64,000 nt of DNA from Pectobacterium sp013449375 (GTDB lineage: Bacteria; Pseudomonadota; Gammaproteobacteria; Enterobacterales; Enterobacteriaceae): NCBI RefSeq assembly GCF_048593165.1, contig NZ_CP184271.1; one strand, written 5' to 3'. A program made the position numbers and the translations under genes. Positions 1-7,270 of this stretch are shown here, in pieces (position 1 is the first letter of the stretch; each line of letters opens with the position of its first letter). The notes below the pieces were generated by a model. That model did no database searches, had not been told where the DNA came from, and saw only the letters and a program-made list of their open reading frames with translations.

Positions 1-2
1 CC

Positions 3-143
3 TGCTTTATTCCGGGGACGGTACAGATAGACAGCGTGTTGAAAATCGCAGATGACGCGCTCTATCAGGCCAAGCATGAAGGCAGAAACCGGGTCGTCAC
101 AAAAATCGTGCCTGAGAGTGTAATCAACAATGACACAAGATAG
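3..143 (+). CDS. C-terminal end of a GGDEF (diguanylate cyclase) protein, cut by the window edge
   Basis: Open from the window edge to a TAG at 141-143. The readable 46 residues include ADDALYQAKHEGRNRV, the typical end of a GGDEF domain, where an AD-ALYQAK helix precedes a GRN-V strand. Such proteins make the second messenger c-di-GMP, but the active-site GGDEF motif lies outside the window, so activity and any sensor domain cannot be judged. The tail after the domain is short (about 17 residues). Confidence 0.75.
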   Translation, partial: CFIPGTVQIDSVLKIADDALYQAKHEGRNRVVTKIVPESVINNDTR

Positions 144-180
144 TTATGCTCATCACCGTCTCATGAGCGGGAAAACAGGC

Positions 181-277
181 AAAAAAAACCCGCACAAGGC
201 GGGTAAGGTCATTCTAATGACAGGGATGGTTAACTAACACAACAACTCACAGGGATGTGAGGTACTGACAAGGGATG
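181..277 (-). ncRNA. Candidate small RNA with intrinsic terminator
   Basis: Read on the minus strand, a TATAGT -10-like box (288-283) precedes about 95 nt that end in a strong terminator: an ACCCGC/GCGGGT hairpin (204-188) followed by eight T (188-181). The body contains CATCCCT three times (near 272, 253 and 224). One copy sits in the loop of a CACA-TCCC-TGTG hairpin, an arrangement seen in small RNAs that pair with Shine-Dalgarno sequences. No ORF with a ribosome site is visible. The terminator could instead end the MFS gene at 409, but it lies about 220 bp beyond that stop. No -35 box is convincing. I do not recognise a known RNA family. Confidence 0.4.
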
Positions 278-408
278 GAAGGACTATAGCAAGCCAAATG
301 TATAGTATTGTCATCAGCAGGTAAGGTTAATCTACCGGTTGTAAAACAACATTGGCGATGTTTCCCTGCCCCCCTGTCTGGCTATTTCAGCCTGCTTCCC
401 AGCCACCA

Positions 409-1599
409 TTATGCTTTTTTCGTTTTCATCAGCGCGGCCAGCAATGCCATGATTGCCAGCGCGCTGGCAAGCCCTCCGACCATCAGCCATCCTCCCTGAT
501 GCCAGGCAACCATCGCCACCGAGGATCCCCCTGCACCGCCTAAAAACATCCCCCCCATGAATAGGGTATTGATTCGGCCCCTCGCCGCTTCACCAAGCCC
601 ATAAATCACATGTTGGTTGGCCACTAAGGCGCTTTGCACGCCAAGATCGAGCAGGATAACACCAATAATCAGGCCAATAACGGAATCGAAGCCGATGAAT
701 ATTCCCCATGAGAGCAGCGTCAGCAGCGCGCCGGCAATCACAACCGGGCGACTACCGGTTCTGTCGGCGATGCTTCCCGCCAGCGGAGCAGCAAAGATCC
801 CTGCCACACCAATCACGCCGAACAACCCCGCAGCGGCGGCGCCCATTTGAAAACGTCCGCTTTCCAGATACAGCGCAAGCACGCTCCAGAACGCGCTGAA
901 CGATGCAAACAGCAGCGCCTGAATCAGCGTGGCTTTGCGTAATGCGCGTTCACCGCGCCACAGCGTCACCAATGAACGCATCAATTCACGGTAACGAACG
1001 GTTTGATTCGATGGTGAAGCCGGTAACATCCTTCCCATTGCCCACGCGCCCGCCAACGCCATCGGGACGCTCAGCCAGAACATCGCACGCCAGCCGGCGC
1101 TTTCCGCCACAAGACCCGCAATCGTACGGCTCAGCAGAATCCCGCTTAGCAAGCCGCTCATTACCGTCCCGACAATGGCGCCGCGCTGTTTCGCATTGGC
1201 AAGCGCCGCCGCAGCCGGAACAATCTGCTGTGCGGCAGTCGCCCCAAAACCGATGAGCAACGAAGCACTGAGCAAGGCAACAGCCGATGTCGATAAGGCT
1301 GCCAATGTCGAAGCCAACGCCAGCATCAAAAATTGCCACACAATCAACCAACGGCGATCGAATTTATCACCGAGAGGAACCAGCAGTAACAGCCCCAAAG
1401 CGTAGCCCAACTGCGTTACGGTTGGGATCAGCGAGACTGCGCCGCTCGACGTAAAACTTTCACTCATCACGCCCAGCATCGGTTGGTTGTAATAGATATT
1501 GGCAACAGAAATACCGCTGGCTGCGGCCATCGAGAAAATCAGTAATTTGCCGGGAACCTGCTGCGTTCTAACCTCGGCGGCGCTGGATAATGTACTCAT
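409..1599 (-). CDS. MFS transporter, DHA1-type efflux pump
   Basis: A 396-residue inner-membrane protein with about 12 hydrophobic segments. The motif-A-like loop LVPLGDKFDRR between TM2 and TM3 marks the major facilitator superfamily. It resembles the YgaY-like transporter at 40030-41250 (both have an N-terminal ANIYYNQP/SNYYAQP segment and QLGYA-GLL-LVPLGD), so the two belong to one subfamily, probably drug or metabolite/proton antiporters; the substrate is unknown. I chose the third ATG of an ATGATGATG run (1599) because AGGT lies about 6 nt upstream; the frame stays open to 1671. The LysR gene lies immediately upstream on the same strand and may control it. Confidence 0.85.
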   Translation of the reverse strand: MSTLSSAAEVRTQQVPGKLLIFSMAAASGISVANIYYNQPMLGVMSESFTSSGAVSLIPTVTQLGYALGLLLLVPLGDKFDRRWLIVWQFLMLALASTLAALSTSAVALLSASLLIGFGATAAQQIVPAAAALANAKQRGAIVGTVMSGLLSGILLSRTIAGLVAESAGWRAMFWLSVPMALAGAWAMGRMLPASPSNQTVRYRELMRSLVTLWRGERALRKATLIQALLFASFSAFWSVLALYLESGRFQMGAAAAGLFGVIGVAGIFAAPLAGSIADRTGSRPVVIAGALLTLLSWGIFIGFDSVIGLIIGVILLDLGVQSALVANQHVIYGLGEAARGRINTLFMGGMFLGGAGGSSVAMVAWHQGGWLMVGGLASALAIMALLAALMKTKKA

Positions 1600-1702
1600 C
1601 ATCATACCTGTCTGTGTATTTCCCGCCGGAAGTCGGCAAGTGACGAACACAGCATAAGGCGCCGAGTTCATTCCCAGTAGAGAGGTAAAATGGATATCAG
1701 CT

Positions 1703-1717
1703 ATTCCAATCAGGAAT
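1703..1717. promoter_or_regulatory. Short palindrome, possible LysR-type operator
   Basis: ATTCC-AATCA-GGAAT is a perfect 5-bp inverted repeat of the T-N11-A shape bound by LysR-type regulators. It lies between the LysR stop codon and the start of the MFS gene, where a regulator of that pump would bind. Assigning it to this regulator is inference. Confidence 0.3.
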
Positions 1718-1720
1718 GGA

Positions 1721-2602
1721 TTAGGAAAAAAGACGCTGAACGAAACCGATAAACATTCTGGCGCGAGCGGATGTCATACGGCCTCCGGGGTAGACAGCCC
1801 AGAGATCCATCTTCCCCAGCGACCATGAATCCAGCGCGGTGACGACCTGCCCACTTTCCAGCTCTGGCGCAAACATCCATTCAGATGCCACGGCCAGCCC
1901 TGCGCCAGACAGCACGGCCGCACGTACGCCTTCCGCCGCAGAAACACGGATACGCCCATTGGGGAATACCGTGGTCTGTGTTCCATTCCGAGAGAAAACC
2001 CAGCGATCGGTTCTCTCACCCTGTAAATAGATGACAGCAGAGTGCGCAGCCAGTGCATCAGGGGAGGCAGGCACGCTATGACGCGCAAAATAGTCGGGAG
2101 TCGCCAGCAATCGCATAGAACACGATGCCAGCCGCTGAGCAATCAGGCTGGAATCCTTCATCTCCCCCAAACGTAATGCCACATCAATCCCTTCAGCAAT
2201 CAGATCGATGGGACGATCGTCCAAAATGATATCGACGTTTAGCTGAGGATGTTCTGCCATGAACTCATGGAGCCGAGGCATGATGTGCAGCCTGGCAAAG
2301 GTTACTGGCGCGCAGATGCGCAGCCGCCCGGACAGCACTGCGCTCCCGCTCACTACCTGCTCTTGAGCCTCACCCAGCATCTTTAGCGCAGGGGTAATTC
2401 GCTCATAAAAATGCTGTCCCGCTTCTGTCGGCGTCAACCCTCGGGTAGAGCGAAGCAGTAACGGCGTTGCCAACTGATTTTCAAGCTGCATGATCGCTTT
2501 GGAAACCGCAGGCTGGCCGATACCGAGCCTGCGGGACGCAGCGGAAAACGACCCCGTTTCAAAAACGCAGATAAAGGTTTCCAGCGCGCTAAGGCGATCC
2601 AT
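1721..2602 (-). CDS. LysR-family transcriptional regulator
   Basis: A 293-residue LysR-type regulator. The N-terminal winged helix-turn-helix is clear at residues 1-60 (MDRLSALETFICVFETGSFS, then AASRRLGIGQPAVSKAI). The rest is the substrate-binding-like effector domain, with the usual LRICAPVTFA strand opening it near residue 90. The chosen start, 2602, is preceded by GGAAGAGAAGCT. A longer open frame to 2737 adds low-quality sequence and is unlikely. It sits directly upstream of the MFS gene on the same strand, suggesting it regulates that pump. It resembles the large group of LysR paralogues that pair with efflux or dehydrogenase genes; the inducer is unknown. Confidence 0.85.
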   Translation of the reverse strand: MDRLSALETFICVFETGSFSAASRRLGIGQPAVSKAIMQLENQLATPLLLRSTRGLTPTEAGQHFYERITPALKMLGEAQEQVVSGSAVLSGRLRICAPVTFARLHIMPRLHEFMAEHPQLNVDIILDDRPIDLIAEGIDVALRLGEMKDSSLIAQRLASCSMRLLATPDYFARHSVPASPDALAAHSAVIYLQGERTDRWVFSRNGTQTTVFPNGRIRVSAAEGVRAAVLSGAGLAVASEWMFAPELESGQVVTALDSWSLGKMDLWAVYPGGRMTSARARMFIGFVQRLFS

Positions 2603-2817
2603 AGCTTCTCTTCCGCAAAAGGAGTTTCCCTGCATCATACAACAATCCGGCGAAGGTAAGATGGATTCACACACGCTCTTCCTCTCCCCACCCTCTACTG
2701 CGTTGAAGCACATTCGCTTTACCGCCAACCACATCAAGTATTACTCTGATGGAATGACTTGTCATGACAGGGCAGGCAAACTTTTGCCACCTTTTTCAAA
2801 ATATTACGAGGCGATGC

Positions 2818-3453
2818 ATGAAACTTTTCATTTACGAACACTGCCCATTCTGTGTCAGAGCCAGAATGATTTTTGGTCTGAAGAATCTGCCTGTTGAGCA
2901 ATCCGTCATCATGGAAGGTGACATCGACACCCCAACACGCATGGTAGGTCGCAAAGTAGTTCCGATCCTGCAAAAAGAAGATGGGAGCTTCATGCCGGAA
3001 AGCATGGATATCGTCCACTATGTCGACAGCAAGCAAGCGCCGTTAATCGCCGACAAACCGGTTGATGCGGAGATTGAAGCCTGGTGTAAATCCGTTTCCA
3101 GCGCGGTGTTTAACCTTGCCGTTCCCCGCTTCACGAAAGCCGATTTCAAAGAGCTTTCAACGCCAGAGGCGCGTCATGCCTACACCTTGCGCGAAGAAAA
3201 AGCCTTCGGTGACCTAGATGCGCTGCTCGCAAAAACGCCGGAACTGATTACGGAAGTGGAACAAAAACTCGAAACTCTGGAGCCGCGTCTGGCAAACGTC
3301 AGCGCCATTTCCACCACCGATTTTATTCTGTTCCCAATCTTACTATCACTCACGATCGTGAAAGGCGTGCAGTTTGGCCCTCACGTTCGGGCGTACCTTG
3401 AGCGAGTATCAAACGCCAGCAAGGTTGACTTGTTGACCGATAAAGCGCGGTAA
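2818..3453 (+). CDS. grxB: Glutaredoxin 2
   Basis: 211 residues, close to E. coli Grx2 (215). It has the GST-like layout of this protein: an N-terminal thioredoxin fold with the CPFC active site (residues 9-12, MKLFIYEHCPFCVRARM), then an all-helical C-terminal domain. Grx2 is a cytosolic glutathione-dependent oxidoreductase that reduces protein and glutathione mixed disulfides. ATG 2818 is chosen because the protein then begins exactly as in the family and GAGG lies upstream; an in-frame ATG at 2764 would add 18 unrelated residues. It is monocistronic, with a terminator just downstream. Confidence 0.95.
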   Translation: MKLFIYEHCPFCVRARMIFGLKNLPVEQSVIMEGDIDTPTRMVGRKVVPILQKEDGSFMPESMDIVHYVDSKQAPLIADKPVDAEIEAWCKSVSSAVFNLAVPRFTKADFKELSTPEARHAYTLREEKAFGDLDALLAKTPELITEVEQKLETLEPRLANVSAISTTDFILFPILLSLTIVKGVQFGPHVRAYLERVSNASKVDLLTDKAR

Positions 3454-3473
3454 AACGGCAAGATAGAGACAAC

Positions 3474-3504
3474 AAAGGAGCGGCTTATGCGGCTCCTTAT
3501 TTTA
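3474..3504 (+). terminator. Intrinsic terminator after grxB
   Basis: AAGGAGC ... GCTCCTT hairpin followed by ATTTT, 21 nt after the grxB stop. Confidence 0.7.
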
Positions 3505-3548
3505 GCAACGTTCGGATAACGTCGTTCATTTACCAATAGCAATCAGGA

Positions 3549-3971
3549 TTATTGATCCTTGGGATAAAGTGCACACCCTTCTACGTCGTGCTCCAGCTTA
3601 ATCACCGAATACGACTGAGCATTTTTCGTTTTCTTTATCAGGAAAGGACTTGTCGAAAAATAGCTGCCAATGTTCGCATCATCCACGAAACAGGCAATGA
3701 TCTCCTTTTCATTTTCCGAGATAATACGTAGCGAATACGTCCAACTGCCATCTGTGTCTGTGGCTTCTGCCCGGTCTTTTTCCTGGCTAAACACATAATC
3801 ACCGGTATCTTTCAGCAACGTCCCCTACGGGAAATGTTTCGGTCCAAAAGAACTGCGAAAAGTAGTCACATCCAAATGTTTCAGCAGCGTCAGCGCATCC
3901 GTTTTTGTTGCCGAAAAACCGGTCTGGGGAATCATCAATACTGAAAAAAACACGGCCCAAAATAGCTTCAT
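3549..3971 (-). pseudogene. Exported small protein gene interrupted by an in-frame TAG
   Basis: One continuous minus-strand frame of 140 codons runs from ATG 3971 to the stop at 3549, broken only by a TAG at 3827-3825 (codon 49). The first part begins MKLFWAVFFSVLMIPQTGFS, a good signal peptide probably cleaved after the FSA at residues 19-21. The second part, after the stop, contains LKDTGDYVFSQ and reads as an ordinary soluble domain ending CALYPKDQ. Frame is preserved across the stop, so a single base change would restore a ~140-residue periplasmic or secreted protein. Function unrecognised. Readthrough or a sequencing error are alternatives to gene decay. Confidence 0.6.
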
Positions 3972-4077
3972 TTACGGCAACTCTGTGATAGAACATCCGT
4001 GCGCGTATTCTATTTTAAAAACACGGTTCGCAATAGCGTTATGCGGCACGCTTTTACCTCATAACGCGTGACGGATT

Positions 4078-4239
4078 TCAGGCGTTATTTTGCCGTAACG
4101 TCTTACTAAACGCGCTTTGCGTTTCCGGCATGACATGATGATATTTCAGTGCATGCTGATTAAGGAAGCACACACCTTCGATCGGCAGCGTACCAAAAGG
4201 GGAAAGCGGTTTAACGCAACGGCCCATGCTATTTTCCAC
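4078..4239 (-). CDS. Small hypothetical ORF
   Basis: About 53 codons from a GTG at 4239, preceded by AAAGGA at good spacing; the frame opens further to a TTG at 4266. The predicted product (VENSMGRCVKPLSPFG at its start) has a protein-like composition but no recognised domain, signal peptide or membrane segment. It lies between the interrupted exported-protein gene and the isonitrile synthase. It could be a remnant or chance ORF. Confidence 0.25.
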   Translation of the reverse strand: MENSMGRCVKPLSPFGTLPIEGVCFLNQHALKYHHVMPETQSAFSKTLRQNNA

Positions 4240-4306
4240 ACTGTATATTCCTTTATAAGACGACAATATCGATGTCTAGGTGAACGATAAAGCGAGAACA
4301 ACGCGC

Positions 4307-5272
4307 TTATGCCAGATCAGGCTGTTTAACTAAGTAATGGCTAGGCATACCGCGGATTTCCACGATTTCGCCATCCAGTTGCTGTGCTTCTATATTCTTC
4401 ATTAACACAAACTGCCCATTAACATTGGCGGCTACGCCATGCCAGGGTGTCAACCAATCGTCCTTGGTGGGCATCATATGAATACCCAGCTTCAGGCTGT
4501 CCGAAGGCTGCGGGTGAATAGACAAACGGATGGCGTCTGGGAATTGTTCAGCAAGCAGATTGCCCCATGCCCAACTGCGTTGAATCACACAGCATGCACG
4601 TTTTTTGGCATCTTTCTGTAACGCCGCATTAGAGCCGGTATAGTCAGGCCTCAGGCTATCTTCATAGAGGAAACGGGTCATTGAGCGGTAAAGCTGCAAA
4701 CCTTCTTCGCTCTGCATGAGCTGCGCTTTCACCTCATTTTCTGAGTCAGCATAATTCTCAACCAGTTGCTGGCGAAGACGATCATAGTCAGCGGTGAGTG
4801 CCGCCATATTCTCTACATCTTTAAGATTAAAAACGCTGAGATGAACGGCACCGAGTTCATGCAGTAAATTTTCAATCTCATCCTGATAGATGTTAATTGT
4901 TTCATCACTGGTACCAATCAGATCGCCAAATACATGCCCATCAGAACAAATACGGATATGAGCACCGGGTGGATAATACAGCTGAATACGCTGACATAAC
5001 GAGTTCAGGAAGATCAGGGACAAACGCTCCGCCATATCTGGTTTTCTCCCTAACACCTTATAAGGGCTAGGAGATTTAACCGGAAACGCTGGGAGAATAA
5101 GTTCAATGCGACGGCCTTCTTCAATAAAGGCACGGATTCTGGGCAATTGAACCTGAGCCACCTGAGACTCTTCTTCACTAATCAGCTTCGTTGAATGGGT
5201 AAATCTACGCCGATATTGGATCAACTCACTTAATATTAGCGATGAAACCAATTCATTGTTCATTATATCCAA
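4307..5272 (-). CDS. Isonitrile synthase family protein (PvcA/IsnA/DIT1-like)
   Basis: About 321 residues, the usual length for PvcA/IsnA. Family hallmarks are ILPAFPVKSPSPYKVLGRKPD near residues 60-80, ICSDGHVFGDL near 108-118, and a C-terminal RLSIHPQ...GIHMMP...WHGVA block. Family members convert an aromatic amino acid plus a C5 sugar phosphate into an isonitrile, which is usually processed by a partner Fe/2-oxoglutarate oxygenase (PvcB/IsnB). No such partner is adjacent, so the final product is unclear. The start is ambiguous: TTG 5272 has GAGG five nt upstream, while ATG 5263 would lack nine bases of coding. AT-rich DNA lies upstream, suggesting acquired DNA. Confidence 0.8.
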   Translation of the reverse strand: MDIMNNELVSSLILSELIQYRRRFTHSTKLISEEESQVAQVQLPRIRAFIEEGRRIELILPAFPVKSPSPYKVLGRKPDMAERLSLIFLNSLCQRIQLYYPPGAHIRICSDGHVFGDLIGTSDETINIYQDEIENLLHELGAVHLSVFNLKDVENMAALTADYDRLRQQLVENYADSENEVKAQLMQSEEGLQLYRSMTRFLYEDSLRPDYTGSNAALQKDAKKRACCVIQRSWAWGNLLAEQFPDAIRLSIHPQPSDSLKLGIHMMPTKDDWLTPWHGVAANVNGQFVLMKNIEAQQLDGEIVEIRGMPSHYLVKQPDLA

Positions 5273-5280
5273 AGTAACCT

Positions 5281-5528
5281 CATGAACTTACATTAATTTA
5301 AAGAAGGAAATTAACCACATTATTACAACATAGAAACAATAAAATAAAAACTTGTACGCACACAAAAAAAATACTGAATAACATATTCAGTATTTTTATT
5401 TACATCGCTAATAATTAATTTGAATTATAAATAAAATAATAAAAATTAAGAAGGTAATTATTAAAAATGAGGATAAGTGACGATGGAATCTGATCTCTTC
5501 CTTTTGTTCAGTACCGCACGTCCCATTA
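5281..5528. other. AT-rich intergenic DNA
   Basis: About 250 bp with no supported ORF. It is far more AT-rich than the surroundings (runs such as AATTAATTTGAATTATAAATA) and presumably holds the isonitrile-synthase promoter reading leftward. A hairpin is annotated separately. The composition change marks the left edge of the accessory island. Confidence 0.5.
5366..5396. terminator. Bidirectional hairpin with A and T runs
   Basis: AAAAATACTGAAT-AACAT-ATTCAGTATTTTT is a perfect 13-bp inverted repeat flanked by A- and T-rich tails, so it could terminate transcription in either direction between the isonitrile gene and the island. Confidence 0.5.
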
Positions 5529-5625
5529 CAGAACTGGTAGCGCTGACCCAGCGCATCCGTCACTGCCGTCGGCGATTAATCTCAAAGGCCGCTGGCTAGA
5601 AGAATGTGGCTTTATCACTGGGTGC
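5529..5625. pseudogene. Scar of an rhs core fragment joined to a symE fragment
   Basis: 5529-5566 (GAACTGGTAGCGCTGACCCA and on) matches the antisense rhs core near 15340-15380 almost base for base. Immediately after it, about 5568-5621 matches the middle of symE (codons for AINLKGRWLEECGFITG; compare 6176-6233). The two pieces are fused with no intervening DNA, so they are recombination debris from an earlier rhs-symE cassette. The symE piece leads straight into the XRE gene at 5631. Confidence 0.75.
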
Positions 5626-5630
5626 TTGAT

Positions 5631-5996
5631 ATGACTGACGTGAACAACACCGGATTTGCACAACGCTTGCGTGACCTGCGCAGGCAAAAGGGACTTTCAC
5701 AGTCTGAACTCGGCAAGCTGGCTGACCTGCATTACACCCACATTGGCCGCTTTGAGCGCGGCACATCCCGACCGGGCGGCGACACCTTAAAGCGTCTGGC
5801 CGATGCGCTGGATGTGACCGGGGATTACCTGCTCGAAGGGGCGACGGATGAAGCGGCTAAGGCAAGATTTGAAGACCGCGAGTTACTGCGGCAGTTTCAG
5901 GAAGTCGAGCAGTTGCCCGATGAGGATAAGGAAGTGATTAAGAAGTTACTGGATGCCTTTTTAACCAAGAAGCAGTTACAGGCACTGGCAAAGTAA
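5631..5996 (+). CDS. XRE/Cro-CI-type regulator of a SymE cassette
   Basis: 121 residues with a helix-turn-helix at about residues 10-65 (FAQRLRDLRRQKGLSQSELG, then HIGRFERGTSRPGGDTLKRL). A helical tail LPDEDKEVIKKLLDAFLTKK resembles the tail of the second XRE protein at 12163, although the HTH halves differ. ATG 5631 is chosen because the nine codons before it belong to the symE scar. It is followed 75 nt later by symE on the same strand, so it may repress or co-express the toxin. No own promoter is evident because the scar replaces the upstream DNA. Confidence 0.75.
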   Translation: MTDVNNTGFAQRLRDLRRQKGLSQSELGKLADLHYTHIGRFERGTSRPGGDTLKRLADALDVTGDYLLEGATDEAAKARFEDRELLRQFQEVEQLPDEDKEVIKKLLDAFLTKKQLQALAK

Positions 5997-6071
5997 CGCA
6001 GTTAACGCGGAACTGACGCGCTTGCAACACGTCAGCCCGCTCACCACAAGCAACTAACAGGAGTAGTTACT

Positions 6072-6296
6072 ATGGCTAAGGCACATTCTAAGTCAGACGT
6101 CACACTTAATAAACCCGCTAAAACAGAGCGTTACTACACCGTGGGATACGCCCCGCACAATGGCAAGTCCAACCCGCCCTCCGCCATCAACCTTAAAGGC
6201 CGCTGGCTGGAAGAGTCCGGCTTTATCACTGGGATGCCTGTGACCGTTACGGTGGAAAGAGGGAGGATTATTATTGAGACTGAGATTAATTTATAG
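6072..6296 (+). CDS. symE: SymE-family toxin, copy 1
   Basis: 74 residues, shorter than E. coli SymE (113), with the AbrB-like swapped-hairpin core: PPSAINLKGRWLEESGFITG, then MPVTVTVERGRIIIE. SymE of E. coli is an SOS-induced RNA-associated toxin held in check by the antisense RNA SymR; no antisense promoter could be confirmed here. Copy 2 at 12653-12877 differs at only four residues (11, 17, 33, 71). GGAG stands about 10 nt before the ATG. It lies downstream of an XRE gene and upstream of a shared terminator, tail to tail with an Rhs immunity gene, an arrangement common for SymE beside Rhs loci. Confidence 0.8.
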   Translation: MAKAHSKSDVTLNKPAKTERYYTVGYAPHNGKSNPPSAINLKGRWLEESGFITGMPVTVTVERGRIIIETEINL

Positions 6297-6317
6297 CGGC
6301 TGACCAGACCATAAAAT

Positions 6318-6356
6318 AAAAAACCGGAAGGATCGGGTGATCGCTTCCGGCTTTTT
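6318..6356 (+). terminator. Terminator of XRE-symE cassette 1
   Basis: CCGGAAG ... CTTCCGG hairpin followed by CTTTTT. The same sequence, including about 25 bp before it, recurs after symE copy 2. Confidence 0.85.
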
Positions 6357-6376
6357 CAAAAATAAAAAACTTCAAT

Positions 6377-6682
6377 TCAAGATATATTCAAATAAGCATT
6401 TAACTTATTCCAAAAATCAAAATCAAATACACTTCCTTTATTTAAACCGAGTCCAATACCAATCCCAATATAATATGAAGCATCGATATCGTCAGGTTTA
6501 AAGCCTATAGACATGAGGTCTATGAAAACTCCTTCATACGCCATTTCATACTCACCATGCTCTAAGAAGTGATTAACAGAGTTAATTGTTTCCTCATCAA
6601 GATCTTTCCCATAAATATCAATCAGTTTTGAAATTGAGTTTTTTACTTCTGTGTAAAATTTCATTTCGTCATTAATTTTCAT
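6377..6682 (-). CDS. Immunity protein for the orphan Rhs tip, MafI-like
   Basis: 101 residues, acidic, soluble, no signal peptide. The pattern DLDEETINSVNHFLEHGEYE followed by a hydrophobic helix and FKPDDID resembles the MafI immunity family (helical, with an E-H-G/N-E-x-x-x-A turn). It starts 6 nt after the stop of the EndoU-like Rhs tip, the place where immunity genes sit. MafI proteins are known partners of EndoU-type MafB toxins, which agrees with the neighbour. Low GC compared with flanking genes suggests recent transfer. The family call is by eye only. Confidence 0.6.
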   Translation of the reverse strand: MKINDEMKFYTEVKNSISKLIDIYGKDLDEETINSVNHFLEHGEYEMAYEGVFIDLMSIGFKPDDIDASYYIGIGIGLGLNKGSVFDFDFWNKLNAYLNIS

Positions 6683-6688
6683 ATCACA

Positions 6689-7142
6689 TTATGGTTTTGG
6701 GGGGTTAGGTGTAACATTGGTTGGATACGCCGTTGATATTTTTCCAGAAAGAGTCGGATGCGTTGGTGGATAAAAATCAACCCTAATTTCAATCCCATCT
6801 CTCATTCCAGTTACATACGGTGAATCCCATTTTCCCACACCAGAAATTGATGAGGGATCAGTCGCAACGTCAGATACATGATGCAATATATCATCATCAC
6901 TCCAATGGGCAGGAAACTCTGTTTTATCCGGTTTATTTGCTCCGTGACGGTGCCTGTTTAATATATGTTCTTTTCTATGCTCGGTTAAATCGACCTTGTC
7001 CCCTTTCCCTTTCTTATTTTTTTTACCTTTCTTATTTTTCTTCCCACCCTCTTGTCCCGTCAACCCTAACGGGTCAACCCATTCCAATGGATTGTGAACG
7101 TAGGCTTGAGGCCGGATACCACCCAGTAAACCTATCGGGTCA
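6689..7142 (-). pseudogene. Orphan Rhs C-terminal tip with EndoU-like nuclease domain
   Basis: The frame opens after a TAA at 7174-7172. From D at 7141 it reads DPIGLLGGIRPQAYVHNPLE and then WVDPLGL, the conserved end of the Rhs core as in the full gene at 13199-18514. Nothing of the shell upstream remains; homology stops abruptly at 7142. After PLGL comes a Lys-rich linker (GKKNKKGKKNKKGKGDK) and a domain with EHRKEHILNRHRHG and ISTAYPTN, the two-histidine and T-A-Y-P signatures of bacterial EndoU ribonucleases. As a displaced tip it is probably silent, but it can recombine back through the rhs core homology, and its immunity gene is intact. Confidence 0.75.
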
Positions 7143-7163
7143 TAGGGACGATCCTGACACGGT

Positions 7164-7270
7164 CGTACTTTTTAGCGCACTTAACCTATTGATGCAACGT
7201 GCTTTTTAGACGGCGCTTTCGGCCTGTTTAACACCACCTTAACCCGAACATCCCGACGCGCACTTTTAGC
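7164..7270. repeat. Three similar short motifs beside the rhs break point
   Basis: CGTACTTTTTAGCG (7164-7177), CGTGCTTTTTAGACG (7198-7212) and GCGCACTTTTAGCC (7258-7271) share a YR-C-T(4-5)-AG core in the same orientation, spaced about 34 and 60 bp. They begin just outside the point where rhs homology ends. They could be recombinase arm or core sites, or iterons; chance remains possible. Confidence 0.35.

Noticed and set aside
3799..3996. 65-codon frame overlapping the interrupted exported-protein gene
   Set aside because: It is the +1 shadow of the MKLFWAVFF frame; the latter has signal peptide and continues in frame after the TAG.
4059..4136. 25-codon basic ORF (MSCRKRKARLVRRYGKIT)
   Set aside because: No ribosome site; overlaps the 4078-4239 ORF.
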